64,000 nucleotides of DNA from Struthio camelus (GCF_040807025.1 NC_090943.1:121409900-121473899), one strand, 5' to 3'; positions 1 to 47,799 are shown, counted from the first letter of the stretch. Notes: generated by a model not told the origin, from the sequence alone. Program-made: numbers and translations.

Positions 1-3000
1 GGCACAATATATTTGTTACTGAAGACTACACATATAATTAGATACATTTACGTGTATATAGAGGAGTATAGAGAGACAAATCCTTCACAAACGCATCTAG
101 TCTGTGAAGTGGCTATATGCGCAAATGAAAAATGCTGGAAAATTGGAGGGAAACTCCAAAGCAGGTCAGCAGGAAGGATAAGAAGTTTAAAAGTCACGGC
201 CTGTTTGTAAAAAGCCAAAGCAACTGCGTTGCTATTTGTTCTAAAAAGTGAAAGACTGATAGGGCGCCAGTCAAGATCCAGTGTTAAAACAAGGGTATCG
301 TGTGAGACAAAACACATTTCTAGTCCAAAACTTTGGGCAAGACAGCCTACATCGCTCTCCCGTAAGCAAACCACTGAGCTCACCCATTTGTAGTTACTGT
401 TACACTTCCGCAACAAAGACGACAATCAACTGTTTTCACTAGTCACTGGAGCAAGAACAGGAGGGAAATTGAATTTGCATATGAGAAAATCATTTGGCCA
501 AAGATCTGTCTGGAATGACCCAGATGAACTTCGTTCTGACTCACTAGTTAGGACTGGACTAGAACTAGGTGATTTCTAGCAACCACTTTGTCCTTTGCAT
601 TTCACGCTGTCTGGCAATACAGTTTGGTTCAGAAGGTATTTTTACAACCAAATGTAGATTTAAATTCTGCATGAAGTCATTCCTCCAGAAGTAGAACATT
701 TTAAATTGGCTTTTAAAAATACAAACAGGATAATTTGTGTGTGTGGAAGTTTTCCCAATTAATTTTCATGAAACAGGCCAGCATGTGGTGGCTGCCTGAA
801 CAGAGCAGCTGTTAGTATTTAATACTTTTGTATTCCTTTGTTTTCTCTGGAATTGGGTGCATATGTCTGGCCAATAGCAAATCCTGAAGAAAAAAAAAAA
901 ACAGCAAAATGCTCTGCCATTTAGCACACTTTATATAGCAAAAATTACACACCTTCATATGCTTCAGTAAAAATAGCTCTGTGTGACTGCACATGGATTT
1001 ATACCATTACATGACTGATTAAATAGTGGATCCAGAGCAGCAATGTGCGGATAAAAATAAACGTTGTTACCAAATATAATCAACACATGAAATGAGAGCC
1101 ATCAGAAGAGGTCAACTTTATTTAAGAACGGTCAGACTGCTTAGAAGTACTTGCTCTGTCTCCTCTTTTACTTCTCTTTTTGACTTTCCAAGAACGCTAC
1201 CTGCTCTGACCCGCCATCTCTGGGGCTTCTCCGTGCTGAAATGCTGTTGTAACAGACCAGAAATTTGGAGGCGACAGAAGAGAGCAGCCATGAATGAAGG
1301 AGCGCCCACGGGAAAAGAACAGGGGGGGTCGCCTGCTTCCCATCCAACGGCTAGGGATACAGGGCCAGCCTCTGGGAAGAAATAGGCAGGGAAAAGAGGG
1401 AGCCTGTGAGGGGAAGAGGTACTTATTTCTGGAAAAGAACTCTGCAAGCAGGGGTTATTCTTCTAATTGTTATTACCCTAACACTATTTAATCAGAAGGA
1501 AGGGTCATAAGACTCGATATCAGTCTCCTTGGCATGCTTTGAATGAAGAGGTTCACGAAGCCTGTTTTGAGAGTTGTCTATCGACAGAGCAGAACAGTCA
1601 CGTCAGTAGTCATTTCGTGTGTATGTCCTCAGGCGGGGTTTAGCCCTTAAAATGACAATATATTCTAAGAGGAAAACGCGGAGTGCCAACTCTGAAGATT
1701 AGCTTGGCTTTGTAGTATTGCATAGTGTCTGTGTTGCATGGAAAACGCAGGATGATAACGGATGTAGAGCTCACCACTCATAAATATTTAAGCGATAAGA
1801 CACAATAGGCAGACACCTTCATTGTTGCAAGACTCAGTGGTACAGTATGAGACACAAAGCCCAAGAACAAAGGCCCCTAGCTACTTACAAAGTGCAGTGT
1901 TTCCTTAGAAATGTACTTGTGACTGTAGTCATTTTTTCCTTACAAAAATACAATATATACAAAAAGGGAAAATACTCACATTTATGTATTCACTAGCTGT
2001 TATTGGCAGTTACTGACGAAGATAAGACCTCTCTGACAGCTGGTCTGGAGAAGATAGCTATATCCTGGATGCTTACACCCCTTCATAATTAACAGTGGGA
2101 CCACATCTGCCATTTAACTAGAATGGCAAATCCCTGAGAGGAATTTAAAATTATAGCCGCTGATTCTGCAGCCTTGCATCTGAGGTCGAAAAAGTGTTGG
2201 AGATGTCTTTATGATTTTAACTAATATTTTCAAAACTTTATACAGTCATGCTTTCGGCAACACAGAGGAAAAAAGTTAATTCAATTCGGAAGGATTTTAC
2301 TTCTCTACTCGAATGAGCAGTGACTCTAACTCAATTGCTGATGAACAAATATTCTAAATCCACTCCTGAAATTTCATCTCCAGGTTAATAGCATAAATTG
2401 TACTAGGCTTACTGAGGTTTTCCAGGACTGAGGTGGACTTTTGGAAGAAAACAAGTAAAAGGAAACCCAGGAAAATCAGATTTAGGGGCACTCTGAGACA
2501 GAAACAAGGGCTTGGGTTGTCTCATCCAGACACAATGGAGAAGGGCCCTGGCACAGGTGAGACCTAATTTAGATTGCACAGAAATGACACTCAAGGAAGA
2601 AAATAGGAATATAGGTCTTTTATTATTTTTAACTCTTTCCTCTCTGATATTTCCAGTAAATCAGCAATGCTTTTAATTAATAATTTATTCCCTGTGACTA
2701 CATTTTTTGACACTGTGTGTAAATCACAGTTTATAGTAGGGCTAAATTCCAATTAGTCTTACAGAGGAAAAACACTGATGAAACAGAATTTTTGATTCAG
2801 GAACCAGGGTGTGAACATGAGGACTTGCAGGACCTCCTCCTGTCAGAAGTACAAACACAGGGCAAAAACTTGGAAAGCTCGTCAAAGGAAAGAGCAACTG
2901 AGTATTCAATGGCTATCTTGAACTGTAACAGCAGTCCCCTACAAAGGAGCTGTAAAAAACCCCAGCATTCTGTATCTCTTACAGGAGATGAATACTTTAA

Positions 3001-5219
3001 CCACTTTGCCTTTTCCTTTCCTTTTTTTAAAATAGTTTCTGGGAAACCAGAGTAAAAGTATTGTAAATTTTAGGCCAGTTAATTTACTGAAAGTATGATT
3101 CTTGCTCACCATCAATAACTTTATTGCCCGTGAGAAATTACAAACGGGTCACCTCAATCTTTGTCCGTAACAAAGGGACATAGGCTGCAGTGGCACAGGT
3201 TCTTCACTACTGCACTGCAGGGAGCTGCGGGGTGTAAGTGAAAAATTGAATACGGTCACTGACTGGCCCCTCTGCTGAAATTATTGCCTGTGATTCTAGT
3301 GAGTGCCTATCAAGCTGAAGACTGTGGAATTAAAAAAAAAAAAAAAAAAGATTATTTAGAGGGATGGTGGACTAGAAAGTACACGCTTGCTTAGATTAGC
3401 CAGTACAAGCCATCCCTGTTGCTCCGTTAACTTGGGTTTCCTCATTACCCTGGACGTTTTTAGTAAACTGAATCAGCAGTACCACATCCTCCGTGTGAAT
3501 CAGACTAACGTTAACCCATCACAAAACCTCATCTGGCATTATATGGCAGACAGCGAAACTCAGAGCACTGCTGATTTCAAATCCAGTTCTACAGAAAAAG
3601 GTTGAAATGCAGTTCATAACATTATAGGCACTATAAAACTGCTGCGGCTAAGCTGTTAAAAATCACACTGCAGATGTCATATGGCTTCAGGATTGGTGTT
3701 TAAACGTGTTACTTTTCTCCTTGAGCTGTTGAAATGCGGTTTTATTCTGCCAAGTCTTTCTATAGACTTACAGTCATGTTTCTGGAGGGTTGATTTTGCT
3801 ATTCATTTCTTGAGTTTCAAAATTAATAGCCAGCTACTAACTAATTATTAAACCGTTTGTTTTAGAAAACAGATTCTCAGTGCAAGCCCTGAAAAAGGCC
3901 TGGAGCAACTGGGGCCTAGAAAGAAAATCTCACAGACTTCCAGCTCCTAATGCACAGGGCCAAAAACTAGAGAGGGGACAGAGCCCCACGACACTGATTA
4001 TTCAGATGCAGAGACTAAGAAATAGGAGTCCAGCTTTGGAAAAACAGAATAGGTGCTTCAAAAATGACTTGGCTCTTTGCTGCTCCTTACAAATGGTACT
4101 AGGAGGCAGGAGTTACTCTTTTCTATCCCTTGTTCTTAGAGCATCCGTACAAAAGTTCATTGCTTCTTGATCAAACTGATTCCATGCGACAAAGAGAAAG
4201 CAACAAATAAACCACTCCACCACAAACCTCTGCTCACTGAATCTCCCATTAGAGACAATTTCCTGATTTTTTATCTACATGCAGTATCTCGCCCTCAACC
4301 GAAGCAGAGAGTAAAGGCAGTGATCCTGCAACCTGCAACTGCCTTTCAGTGAGGCTGTTTGAATTTCACAAATTACCTGTGAATGCATGGGAGAACATAC
4401 ACTTGCTCATTCACGCTGTACTGACTTTGCTCTTCCTGCAAGCTTTTGAAGGTTTCTAGAGTTTGTAGACAATCATGCCATTTTGGAGACGTCACTGTAA
4501 CTGAAGGCAGACACTAAACACCTGGCTGAGCATCTAGCCCCACTCTGTAAGGCAACAAGGCACAGGGGCAGGGAGTCAGCTAAAGGGCCTGATTCACAAC
4601 AGGCAGATCTCAGAGGGCTCCCAGCTTTAGTCAATCCTGGCCTTTCAAGAAGCCTCTCTAGAAGGACTAGGTATAGAGTATTTCCTTAGGTTGCGGTGCC
4701 TACTCCCCTAGGACACATACAGTAATATTGCAGCTGGACTCCCAGGATGACAGACATTTTTATTGACAGGGAATTGGGGTTGCTGCTACAATAAAGCATG
4801 GTCCTGTTCTTTAGTATGATGGGAGAAGGGAAAAAAAAAAAAAGCCTACTTCTTAATTTTCACCAGAGCAGCTGTAGCAGCATCCTAGCTGGCAGGAACC
4901 AAGACCAGATTGCAAGCAGTAGCCCTTGTCTTTACCCAAATCAAAGCACAGAAATGAAAGGGGAAAATGCTGAGAATGTATTTTCAGTGCCCAGATACTT
5001 GGCTGTTTTGAGTTGGAATTGGTGCATTTATGAAGGTGTATTTCCTATCTATCTTTTTTTTTTTTTTTTTGAAGCTGTCTGCATGACTGGGCTTCATCTG
5101 AAGGGGCTGCCTCAGATTTCACAGTCAGCTTCACGGGTAAGTTCACGTTACCGCTCACAGCAGAGGTGCTGAGGGGTAAGGAGTAAATTCCTATGAAACC
5201 TTACCGTCAGGCCAGCACA
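1..5219. other. Intergenic DNA upstream of TTC39C
   Basis: I found no exon with a recognisable product and good splice sites. The stretch is AT-rich with scattered oligo(A)/(T) runs (for example around 889-901, 3332-3349 and 5056-5070). In mammals LAMA3 lies upstream of TTC39C in the same orientation, so an extended LAMA3 3' UTR could reach here, but no laminin G-domain coding sequence was seen. The short open frames present look random. Confidence 0.5.
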
Positions 5220-5831
5220 GGGGAGGTCACCAAGTCACTCGCTCTAGCAACAAACAAAGCCCTTCAGCCTCTGCGCTAGCGAACGCGGCGGCCACCGGCT
5301 GAAACCACTTTCAAAACAAAATCAAGAAAGCGCTGAAAGGGGAAAGCTGCGTTGCAGCGAGAGGTGCCTGCCTGAGACTTCGCACTGAAGGCCGCGGCTG
5401 CTGCAGCCCCCGCTACCACGTCCCACCCGAGGAAAAACCCAGCGCGTCTGGCAAAAAACGACTCCCGACGCCCAAGAGCTGCAGCGGCGGGAGGCGGCCG
5501 GCCAGGCAGGAAACCGCCCAGATTGAGGGGGGGGAAAAAAAACGAAGCGCCGGGGTGGGCGCCCTCCCACCAACTACCACCCTGAGCACCGCCGCGCCCC
5601 CGGGGCCAGCGGGCGGCGGCAGGACGAGCAGGGCGGGCGAGCTTTCTCCGTGGAGGAAAACCGCCGTCCTCCTCCTCAGCGGACCGTTACCGGACTCACC
5701 GCAGGGGACAGCCCGCCTACCTTCCCCCCCCAGCAACGCTCCCTCACCGCCTCCCAACCGCCCTCTCAGAGCCGCCCGCGACCGTTGCGCCCCGCGGCTC
5801 GGCGCGCCTTTCTCACCCCCCCCCCCGCGCC

Positions 5832-5843
5832 CGCGCATGCGCG
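5832..5843. promoter_or_regulatory. NRF1-type palindrome CGCGCATGCGCG
   Basis: This perfect 12-base palindrome matches the NRF1 core GCGCATGCGC. It lies about 240 bases upstream of the TTC39C start codon inside the CpG island, where NRF1 sites usually act close to the transcription start. Binding is inferred from the motif only. Confidence 0.5.
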
Positions 5844-6027
5844 GCGGCCGCGGCGCGTGCGCGCTGGGCAGCGAGGCGGGCGCCGCCGCTTTTGGAGGGC
5901 TCGCGGGTGCGAGGCGGCTGCCGCGGCGCCGCGCGGGCGGCGAGGCGAGGTGAGGCGGGCACGGCCGCGGGCACCGCTGTCGCGCCTCCGCCTCCCTCCG
6001 CGCACCCCGGGGAGCGGCGGCGGGTAG

Positions 6028-39886
<33,859 letters not shown>

Positions 39887-40085
39887 TGGACAGGAAGTCT
39901 TGTTATCCTTTCCCACAGTTTCTGCACTTTAAGATAAAGCAGAGGATTAAGCTGTTGGGAAGACCAGCTTTTCTTCTGAAAACCATTTGTGCCAGAGACA
40001 CTTTGCTAGTATGTTCAGAGTTGTTATGGCTTAGTAAAATATTATAATTTTAATTTAAAAATAAACCAACCAGGATGAGGGTTAA
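39887..40085 (+). other. TTC39C: TTC39C proximal 3' UTR
   Basis: Runs from the stop codon to an AATAAA signal at 40060-40065 and a likely cleavage point about 15-25 bases later. The GT-rich sequence around 40088-40100 (gtgaccttgtgttttt) is a good downstream element. Longer forms cannot be ruled out: AATAAA also occurs at 42792-42797 and 43512-43517. Confidence 0.6.
40060..40065 (+). terminator. TTC39C: Polyadenylation signal AATAAA, TTC39C proximal
   Basis: A canonical hexamer 174 bases after the stop codon, followed by GT-rich sequence. It is the best 3' end candidate in the region, though actual use cannot be read from DNA. Confidence 0.6.
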
Positions 40086-43000
40086 GTGACCTTGTGTTTT
40101 TAACTCTTCAGCTATTATTTTGTTTAAACAAAGCTGAACACAATTACTTGTAACTCTGCAGGTGAGCCTAAATAAGCACACATGTGATTTACTTCAATAT
40201 TGGCAGGAATTTTTTTTTTTTTTTTACTTTTAAAATACATATAAAATATGCTCTCTAAGGGGAACAATCTTCTGTTTGATTAGAATAATGCAATATAAGT
40301 TGTTGGTGTAAATGTTGACACTGGAAATGGGCAGAACGCTTTTTCTTTGAGAATTAGCCAGTACGGCAGGAGGAAGGAAGGAAGAGGAGGAAGACTGTTC
40401 AGCTACACAAAGCAGATCTTACTAAATTTTAGGAGGTTATTTTGGTGACTTCACAAAGATGTGTGAATTTCAAACCTCATATTCCTTCCATTCTTCATCT
40501 TCCCCTCCCCACCCAACCCATATTTGTGATATAAATTATGTCATTATTTAGGATCTCTGCTTCCGGTACATTCCAGCCAAATACTTATTTTGTTTGACAT
40601 GCAATTATTGTGTGGGCAGTTCTTGTTTCTGCTCTTAATATTCTGAATAGTGCATTAAATTACATGGCCAGATATTTAAAATTTAACTAACTTCCTATTC
40701 AGGCTGCTGAATCTTTGTGGCAGTGACCTTTGAAGGTGTTAAATAGGCTTTTGGTTTGCTTGTTTCAGTAGTCATACCAATAGTACAATAACTTAATCTC
40801 TAAATGACATTCCAAACCTGTGGTGTTAAGATACTGAAATACCTCAGACAGCTTAAATCTTTATCATGACCATATAATGTTTAATACTTGGCCATATGTG
40901 TGCTCATGTAATTTTGTTTACTTTTGTCTGTAACAGGAGTCTCCTTACCTTGTACATTCAGTTAGTATTCTAGGAAAGTAAGTATTTTTTTAAAAAAACT
41001 TATGAATGGAAATCTGGCCAGAAAGTTAGTTGACTTACGTTACTTTGCAAAGCTAAGAAAACTGGATTTCCTTGGAAATAGTTATCGAGAAGCCTTATCT
41101 TTACTTTGGTCAGGTTGCCTTAAACAGTTCCTTAGCTTAAACTGTTTTTCTTTTCTTACCTTTTTGCAGAATATGTTGCCAAAGTTTTAGACCTTACCCA
41201 TACCTAACCTTCATTGATTTGCTTTTGAGATTACATCTAAAGCAAGACTGATATGGAGGAGGAAAGTAATATCCTGTTTGGTAGGCCAAATGAAAAGATT
41301 GAGACTTTTATTTCCCTCTAGAAAAACACAATTCCTGCTATGAAAGGCATTCCTAGAGCAGTTAAACACTTCTTTTGCAGTCCGTGAAGGAGTGGAGCGA
41401 CTAACTCTTTTTAAAAAAAAAAAAAAAAATCTATGATCTAGGTATGTTACTGGTAGTAAACCGATTTGTCATTCAACTTTATCAGTGATGCTGAGTCACA
41501 AATGAGTCTTCAATCTTATTTGAAGTGGCCCATCCAAATGAGGTACTGAATAGGAAACAATATACTGTATATATATAGTGACTACTTAGAATTCTGATCA
41601 TAATTTTAGAAATGGACGTGAAATCTTATTTTGTCCTATCTGACTTTTGTATTCCGCAGTCAGAGACATAGTCCAGTCTGGATAAATAGCTAGGAACAGT
41701 TACTGACAAAATTGTTTAAATACACTGCTTAAATGTAATGTGAGACTAGGCTATTCAGGACACGAAGCACCTGCATGCAATTCATGTTGGGATGTCTAGG
41801 GTCTACATACTTGGAGGTAGTTAGCAAGCTGTAGTAAATCTACAAAATGGCCTGCTCTCATCAGGCCTGGAGTGGGTGTGGAAAGACACTATGTATTCAT
41901 ACAACAGTTCAGCTCTGTGCAAGTTGCAGCTTTTCTGTGGGTTTAGAGAATCATCGCTGAAATGGAACTATCTGTTCTGTATCTTTTCCCCTCATAGGAG
42001 AGTCTCCTAATTCGTAAATGTTAATTATTTTTTATGTTAGATTGTGCCTGTGATGAGGAAAATTTCAGCTGTGTTTTGCATAAACTTATAAGTTGGGTTT
42101 TTTTTTGTTTGTTTGTTTTTAATACTTTGGAACTCGGAGGCATGGTCTAATAGCAATAATGGAATATGCATCTTGCTAGTTAATATATTAAGACTATCTT
42201 TACTGGGTCAGGTATTTTTGTTGATGTTGATGAAGTTTTTATCTCAATATGACTCATTTCAAATAACTAGAATTTTTAGATGTCACAATGTGGCATATTT
42301 ATTGTGATGTACTGTAAATGTTGTTAATTTACAGAACTTGCACTTTTATATTTCTGAGTAAAATTAAAAGAAACGTGGACATGCGTTTTGTTCCCTTGTT
42401 CCTCGAATTTGCCTTTAATTGGTGGCCTCCTGAACAAGATGATACCAAGGATAGGGAAAACTTCTGGGGTGTCAAGTGACTCTGTAACAAAGTTTTCTAG
42501 TCAGCAATTACCTCAGCCTTTGTTCTTCCAGCATAATTATAGTCTTCTGGTTTAGAAAGTGAGTTACATGTGTCATGTTGAGATCAACTGTAGAATGAAC
42601 AAGATTGAACATGTGTTCTTAAGACATCAAATGTTCTTGTTTCTCATTTTAAAAAAAGGGAAAAAAAAATGTACTCTCTGTATTCATACACCTTTAAAAA
42701 TGTTTCTGATTTACTCTAAAGCAAGCACTTTAGTTTCTCCTGTCGCTGACTTTGGATGCTTGTTTCATATTCTAGTTATGCTTTATTCTTAAATAAAATT
42801 CCCCAAATCTTATATTGAATTGCTTTTCAATTTACAACAATCTGATTCTTTCTATAACAATTGATCATACTTGTTTAAAAATTGCTCTGTAACTGTTTGA
42901 AATTTGAATGGGGGAAAGTGTTATATTGGTAAAGCTATACATGGTGTTGCAAGGATGTTAATACAACCTATCAATGGAGTGAAATGAGGGCAGTCTACGA

Positions 43001-44744
43001 GACACTCAAATTCTCTTTCCACTCACAATTACAAGGTATTCTCATTAACAGTGGTAGCAATCACTTGCATGAAAAAAATATGCAATCACAAAAAAAAGTA
43101 TTATTAAAGCTAATGATGAGAAGTAAATTTACATTTAGCTGGCTTTTAAGGCCATTGGGCAGTCAGTGACATCAGACCAGCGTGCCTCTGCTTAGATCAG
43201 CAGGCGTTCTAGAGGCTGTCTAGAACATAAGGGAACTCCACTGAACTTTAACAAGGAGGAATGTAGATACAGATATATTGCCCCTAATTCTTCAACCTGA
43301 GGTAATTGTGCAACAAACGTTTTACATAAATTCAGAGTTCTAAAATAAGAAAGGCGGGATGGGAAATTGTTACTCTACTAATTGTAATTTAAGTAGATGT
43401 TTATGCCATACTGTTGCATTTGAATGTTTTGAGTGAGCTGGAAAATGCTTCGAAGATTGCTTTTCTGTATCACCATCTCTTAGTGTTCTTTTCTGTAAGT
43501 TAGCCTTTCAAAATAAAATGGGAATTCTCTCTACTAGTAAGCAAATCCTGATTCTGGTTCATTGTGACCAGAGAACAATTAAAATACAGTAAAGCTTAAA
43601 TAATCTTTACAGAGACTTAGAAGGAGACTTACTTGCTGAATTACACTGAATTATCCATATCCGTATATGATGCTCTTAATTTATGCCAAAGCAAATTCTT
43701 GTGTGCAATTAGCCTGTATAGAAGGTACCCTGGAAAAAAAGGCCAAATTTTTGTCACTGTGTTGCAAATTTGTATTCTCTCTGAGCTTTATAACTTGTTC
43801 AGTAGTGCTATTATTAGTAGATGGCAAAAAGTGATTTTTCTCAGACCCTTGAGTGTACTCAAGGTTGTCTCCTTTGATTGGATTATATTTAAATCTCTTG
43901 CTGTTTAGCATCCCTTCCACCTCTGTAGTTTGTTGCTGGCATGGCATATGTCTCCAGAGTGCTCACAGAGGTGACCATGTACCAGTAGGGAGGGTGAAGA
44001 AAGTCATTCTGTGTTGGAGAACTGCACCTGAAAGGATTCATTGCTTCCACTATTCTAAACCTGGAGCTGTCTAGCTTTGGTTTCCAGACGCTGTATCTTC
44101 TTGTAGATTTTTTGCTGCTATATTAAAAGCTCTCTTCCTTGCTATGTCTCTCTGTAGGCATTATAAAGAACGTTCAAAAGAATGTTCTTTTGCATAAACA
44201 GTATAAACAAGACCATAAAGAAGTTCAGCTTGAGGCAGGCTTTCCACAGTTAAATAATGAAAGGTTTCTGTTTTTCACTATCTTTTTTTAAATCTAAGCT
44301 TGGACCCCCAAAACCCTGTACTGCAGTATAGGTTACCAGTGCAGGTGGCATTACAATTGCATATTACTGTCATACTTCTGCTCAGAGCTTCTTTGCTTAT
44401 TCACCCAGGACTTACACGACGTATTTTAGACACTCTATCACATTGTGAGTTCATGTTCAGTTGGCTTATTACCCCTAATTATTTCAGTTGTTACTTTTTC
44501 CCAAATGCTGTTTATCTAGTGACATGACTTCTTTCAAGATGGTATTCCAGTGTACCATTTATTCAAGTAACCCATGAGGCTCACCAGAACTGAACTGTCC
44601 TTGATGTTTTTCAGTCATTTGGCAGGCTGTGTTTGAAAGGCTCCCAGATGAAGAGGTTAAAAGGAAAAGCTTTGAGTTGAATACTCAAGGGAGAGAAAGA
44701 GAACATTAAGAACAATATATTGTACTGAAAAAAGATAATTGCAC
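40086..44744. other. Intergenic DNA or extended TTC39C 3' UTR
   Basis: AT-rich sequence without recognisable coding exons. It holds an A17 run near 41414-41430, two further + strand AATAAA hexamers (42792, 43512) and a short hairpin at 44165-44190. An alternative long TTC39C 3' UTR is possible but not demonstrable. Confidence 0.5.
44165..44190. repeat. 11-bp inverted repeat, 4-base loop
   Basis: The arms AAAGAACGTTC (44165-44175) and GAATGTTCTTT (44180-44190) pair over 11 positions with one G-T pair around an AAAA loop. No function is known. Confidence 0.6.
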
Positions 44745-44745
44745 T

Positions 44746-45825
44746 CACAGAATCACAGAATGGTTGAGGTTGGAAGGGACCCCTGGAGATCATCTAGTCC
44801 AACCTCCCTGCTCCAGCAGGGTCCTCTAGAGCACATTGCCCAGCATCACATCCAGGCGGGTTTTGAATCTCTCCAGGGAAGGAGACTCCACAGCCTCTCT
44901 GGGCAACCTGTGCCAGTGCTCACTCACCCTCACAGGAAAGAAGTTTTTCCTCAGGTTCAGGCAGAACTTCCTGTGGTTCAGTTTATGCTTGTTGCCTCTC
45001 ATCCTATCGCTGGGCACCATGGAGAAGAGTCTGGGCCCATCTTCTTGATACCCTCCCTTCAGACACTTATACACATTGATCAGATTCTCCCCCTCAGTCT
45101 TCTCTTCTCCGGGCTCAACAGACCCAGCTCCCTCAGCCTTTCTTCAGAGGAGAGATGCTCCAGTCCCCTCATCATCTTTGTAGCCCTCCGCTGGACTCTC
45201 TCCGGGCGTGCCATGTCTCTCTTGTAGTGGGGAGCACAGAACTGGACACAGTACTTCAGGTACCTCCCCAGGGCTGAGCAGAGGAGGAGAATCACCTCCC
45301 TCCACCTGCTGGCAACACTCTGCCTAATGCACCCCAGGATCCCATTGGCCTTCTTGGCCACAAGGGCACGTTGCTGGCTCATGCTTAACTTGTTGTCCAC
45401 CAGCACTCCCAGGTCCTTCTCTGCTGAGCTGCTTTCCAGCAGGTCAAGCCCCAGCCTGTCCTGCTGCATGGGGTTATCCTTCCCTAGGTGCAGGACCCTG
45501 CGCTTGCCTTTGTTGAATTTCACGTGGTTCCTCTCTGTCCAGGTCCCTCTGAATGGCAGCACAGCTCTTGGGTGTATCAGCCACTCCTTCCAGTTTTGGA
45601 TCATCAGCAAACTTGCTGAGGAGGCACTCTGTGCCTTCATCCAAGTCACTGATGAATACATTGAACAATACTGGACCCAGTATTGACCCCTGGCGGACAC
45701 CGCTAGCTACAGGCCTCCAACTAGACTCTGTGCCACTGACCACAACCCTCTGAGCTCTGCCATCCAGCCAGTTCTCGATCCACCTCACTGTCCACTCATC
45801 CAACCCACACTACCTGAGTTTAGCT
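44746..45825 (-). mobile_element. CR1 non-LTR retrotransposon, 5'-truncated, copy 2
   Basis: Antisense insertion about 4.9 kb beyond the TTC39C stop. Its 3' end has two CACAGAAT units in tandem (44746-44761) followed by the same tail as copy 1, with which it is nearly identical over about 800 bases. On the minus strand it encodes the RT palm and thumb: [20 protein letters not shown] is not fully retained at the 5' edge, but [20 protein letters not shown] is. The catalytic box appears as [10 protein letters not shown], and the C-terminal CR1 sequence follows ([20 protein letters not shown]). Frames 45803-45474 and 45700-45080 overlap in different phases, showing a frameshift, so the copy is not functional. 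It is truncated within RT, about 800 bases shorter on the 5' side than copy 1. Confidence 0.93.
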
Positions 45826-47799
45826 GAGGATGAAAATTGTACTCCTGATAATTGTACTCCTGTAGAAAAAAGCTTCACCCGCAGGTGTCACCTGTAGTAA
45901 AGATAGGAACTAGTGGAAGACACAGACATGCACCTTAAGTAAAAACAGTATTTTGTTTCCTTTGCTTCCTTGGTAGGAAAAGCCAGAAAGCTTTCTTGGA
46001 CTAGGAGAAACTCCTAGTTAGGATTCCGTTAAAGTTTCTGGGAGGTAGAAATAGAAAGGTGATGCTTCAATCTCTTCTCTTACCCATTTAACTGGAGCTA
46101 ACCAGTGTGATTCATTTACCTCTTATAAATTCTCTTTAATGAAGAATTTGTCACATTAAATGTTTGATTACTATTGTGCAACTGCTTAGTATAATGAAAG
46201 CTGATCCTTTCTTGGACAGAGTCGCATGGCTGGTTCATTGAAATTCTGTTACGGTGATCTCTGTCTCATCAGAGTTTCGCGTTGTCTAGAAGCTGCTATT
46301 TCTGCAGATGGGGCAAAGGAGGTAGGACAAGGTGATTTTTTTTTTTTTTCCTAAGGCAAGCTACTCTTAGGCTGATAGTCTCTTCAATTTGGGGGCAAAG
46401 CGGCGATATGTTTTTAGCAGACCAACTGATACAATTCTTGTAATGGTAGGACAGGTTTCCTCCAGATGGCTTCCAGAAAAGGCATTCACGTTCCAGGGCA
46501 GTGAGTAAATTTAGGCAATCTTTTTCCTCTTTACTGTATGCTGCACTTAAGTTTCAGACAGCCAGGCTTCTTTGTTAGGGGCTGAAGCCTTTTTAAAATC
46601 CTTAAGAATGTTTATGCTATGTTCAGTTAGCTCTAAGAAATTTACCTGTGTTTTATGACATCCACGTTTAAGTAAGTTTTTGAAGCTTTTCTTGCATAGA
46701 ACTTTGCAGACCTAGAATTCTGAAAGCTTTCCGAAGAGGCAAGTTCACAAGGTATCTTCTGATCTGTCTGTATTCCTGGATGGTTTCAAGGTAGCTACAT
46801 GACTGTCTTTCTTTGTATACAGGTATGTTTAATGCATTTATTAAGTCCTGTTGCTTCAATATGCACTACAGACAGAAATCCACACTTAAGATTACTAGCC
46901 TATGATACGTTTTCTAGTCCTCATGTATATTTTCAAAGTACATTTTATCCTTCTGTGCAAAAGTTAGTCTTCCTAATTTTGTAAAAGTCATAGCATATTC
47001 TTATTTAACTTTGTTCTTTTTATAGTGTGATCTGTATTGTTATTGACCAAAACTGAAGAGCTGTTCTGGGAGGTTTTCTTAATGAGAAATTATTTTTCTA
47101 GGCTTCTTTCCAAGAAGAGACATGTCACGGTGAGTTTACCATTTGCATACTTTCCAGTGAACTAACTTGTGAGTCTCGTGATATTCTGATTAACTTTGAA
47201 TAAACTGTTAGGAATATAATGCTACTTAATCTTATTAAAGAAAGAGATTGTAGATAGTATAGATGTTTTAATAGTAAAGACAGACATGTGTGTCTTAGAT
47301 CTTCAGTGCTACAGGAATTCCTCTCAGGTTTTTGTACAAATACAGACTGGCGGGAATGCGACAGCAGGAAGGTAAGTAGTAGTTTTCCAGCTTTCATGAA
47401 GAATATTCTGTCACGTGGATGTTTTGTGCAACAGATCTCATCCCACAGGGATCTCCTGTGATTGCCTCCCCCCATGCCTTCATGATCTTCACAAACCCAG
47501 TTAGTATTAAACTAAACAGAAACCCAGGAGCCTTGGCAATAAGGCACTTTACAATTACCTTTTTCTGCTTGTTTTACTGGGACGTGAAACGATGGTGTCT
47601 GTATCTATCTGCTGCTAATACATACTTGAAAGAAAATGAGGCTCAATGAGGCTGTTAAATTTTAGCTGTAGGTTTCAAAGTCTGCCCTTGCAAGTGTGAG
47701 GTCTTGCCGTAGGAACAGAGGCACGTTAAGGACTAAAATTCCTCTTGGGTTAAGCTGTAGTGGCTGAAGAGGTTACAGTCCCCAGCTGTTTGCTCTGAA
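45826..47799. other. Intergenic DNA between CR1 copy 2 and CABYR promoter
   Basis: AT-rich sequence with a T14 run near 46337-46349. No exon, RNA gene or transposon was recognised. Base composition changes abruptly to GC-rich at about 47.8 kb. Confidence 0.5.

Noticed and set aside
1118-1447. 109-codon minus-strand frame ending at an AATAAA hexamer
   Set aside because: No recognised domain and no credible splice sites. The stop overlaps the hexamer by chance in AT-rich DNA.
2792-3055. 87-codon + strand frame that could be a LAMA3-related exon
   Set aside because: No laminin G-domain features and no suitable splice context.
43633-43947. Overlapping frames on both strands around 43.7 kb
   Set aside because: No homology recognised and no promoter or splice support.
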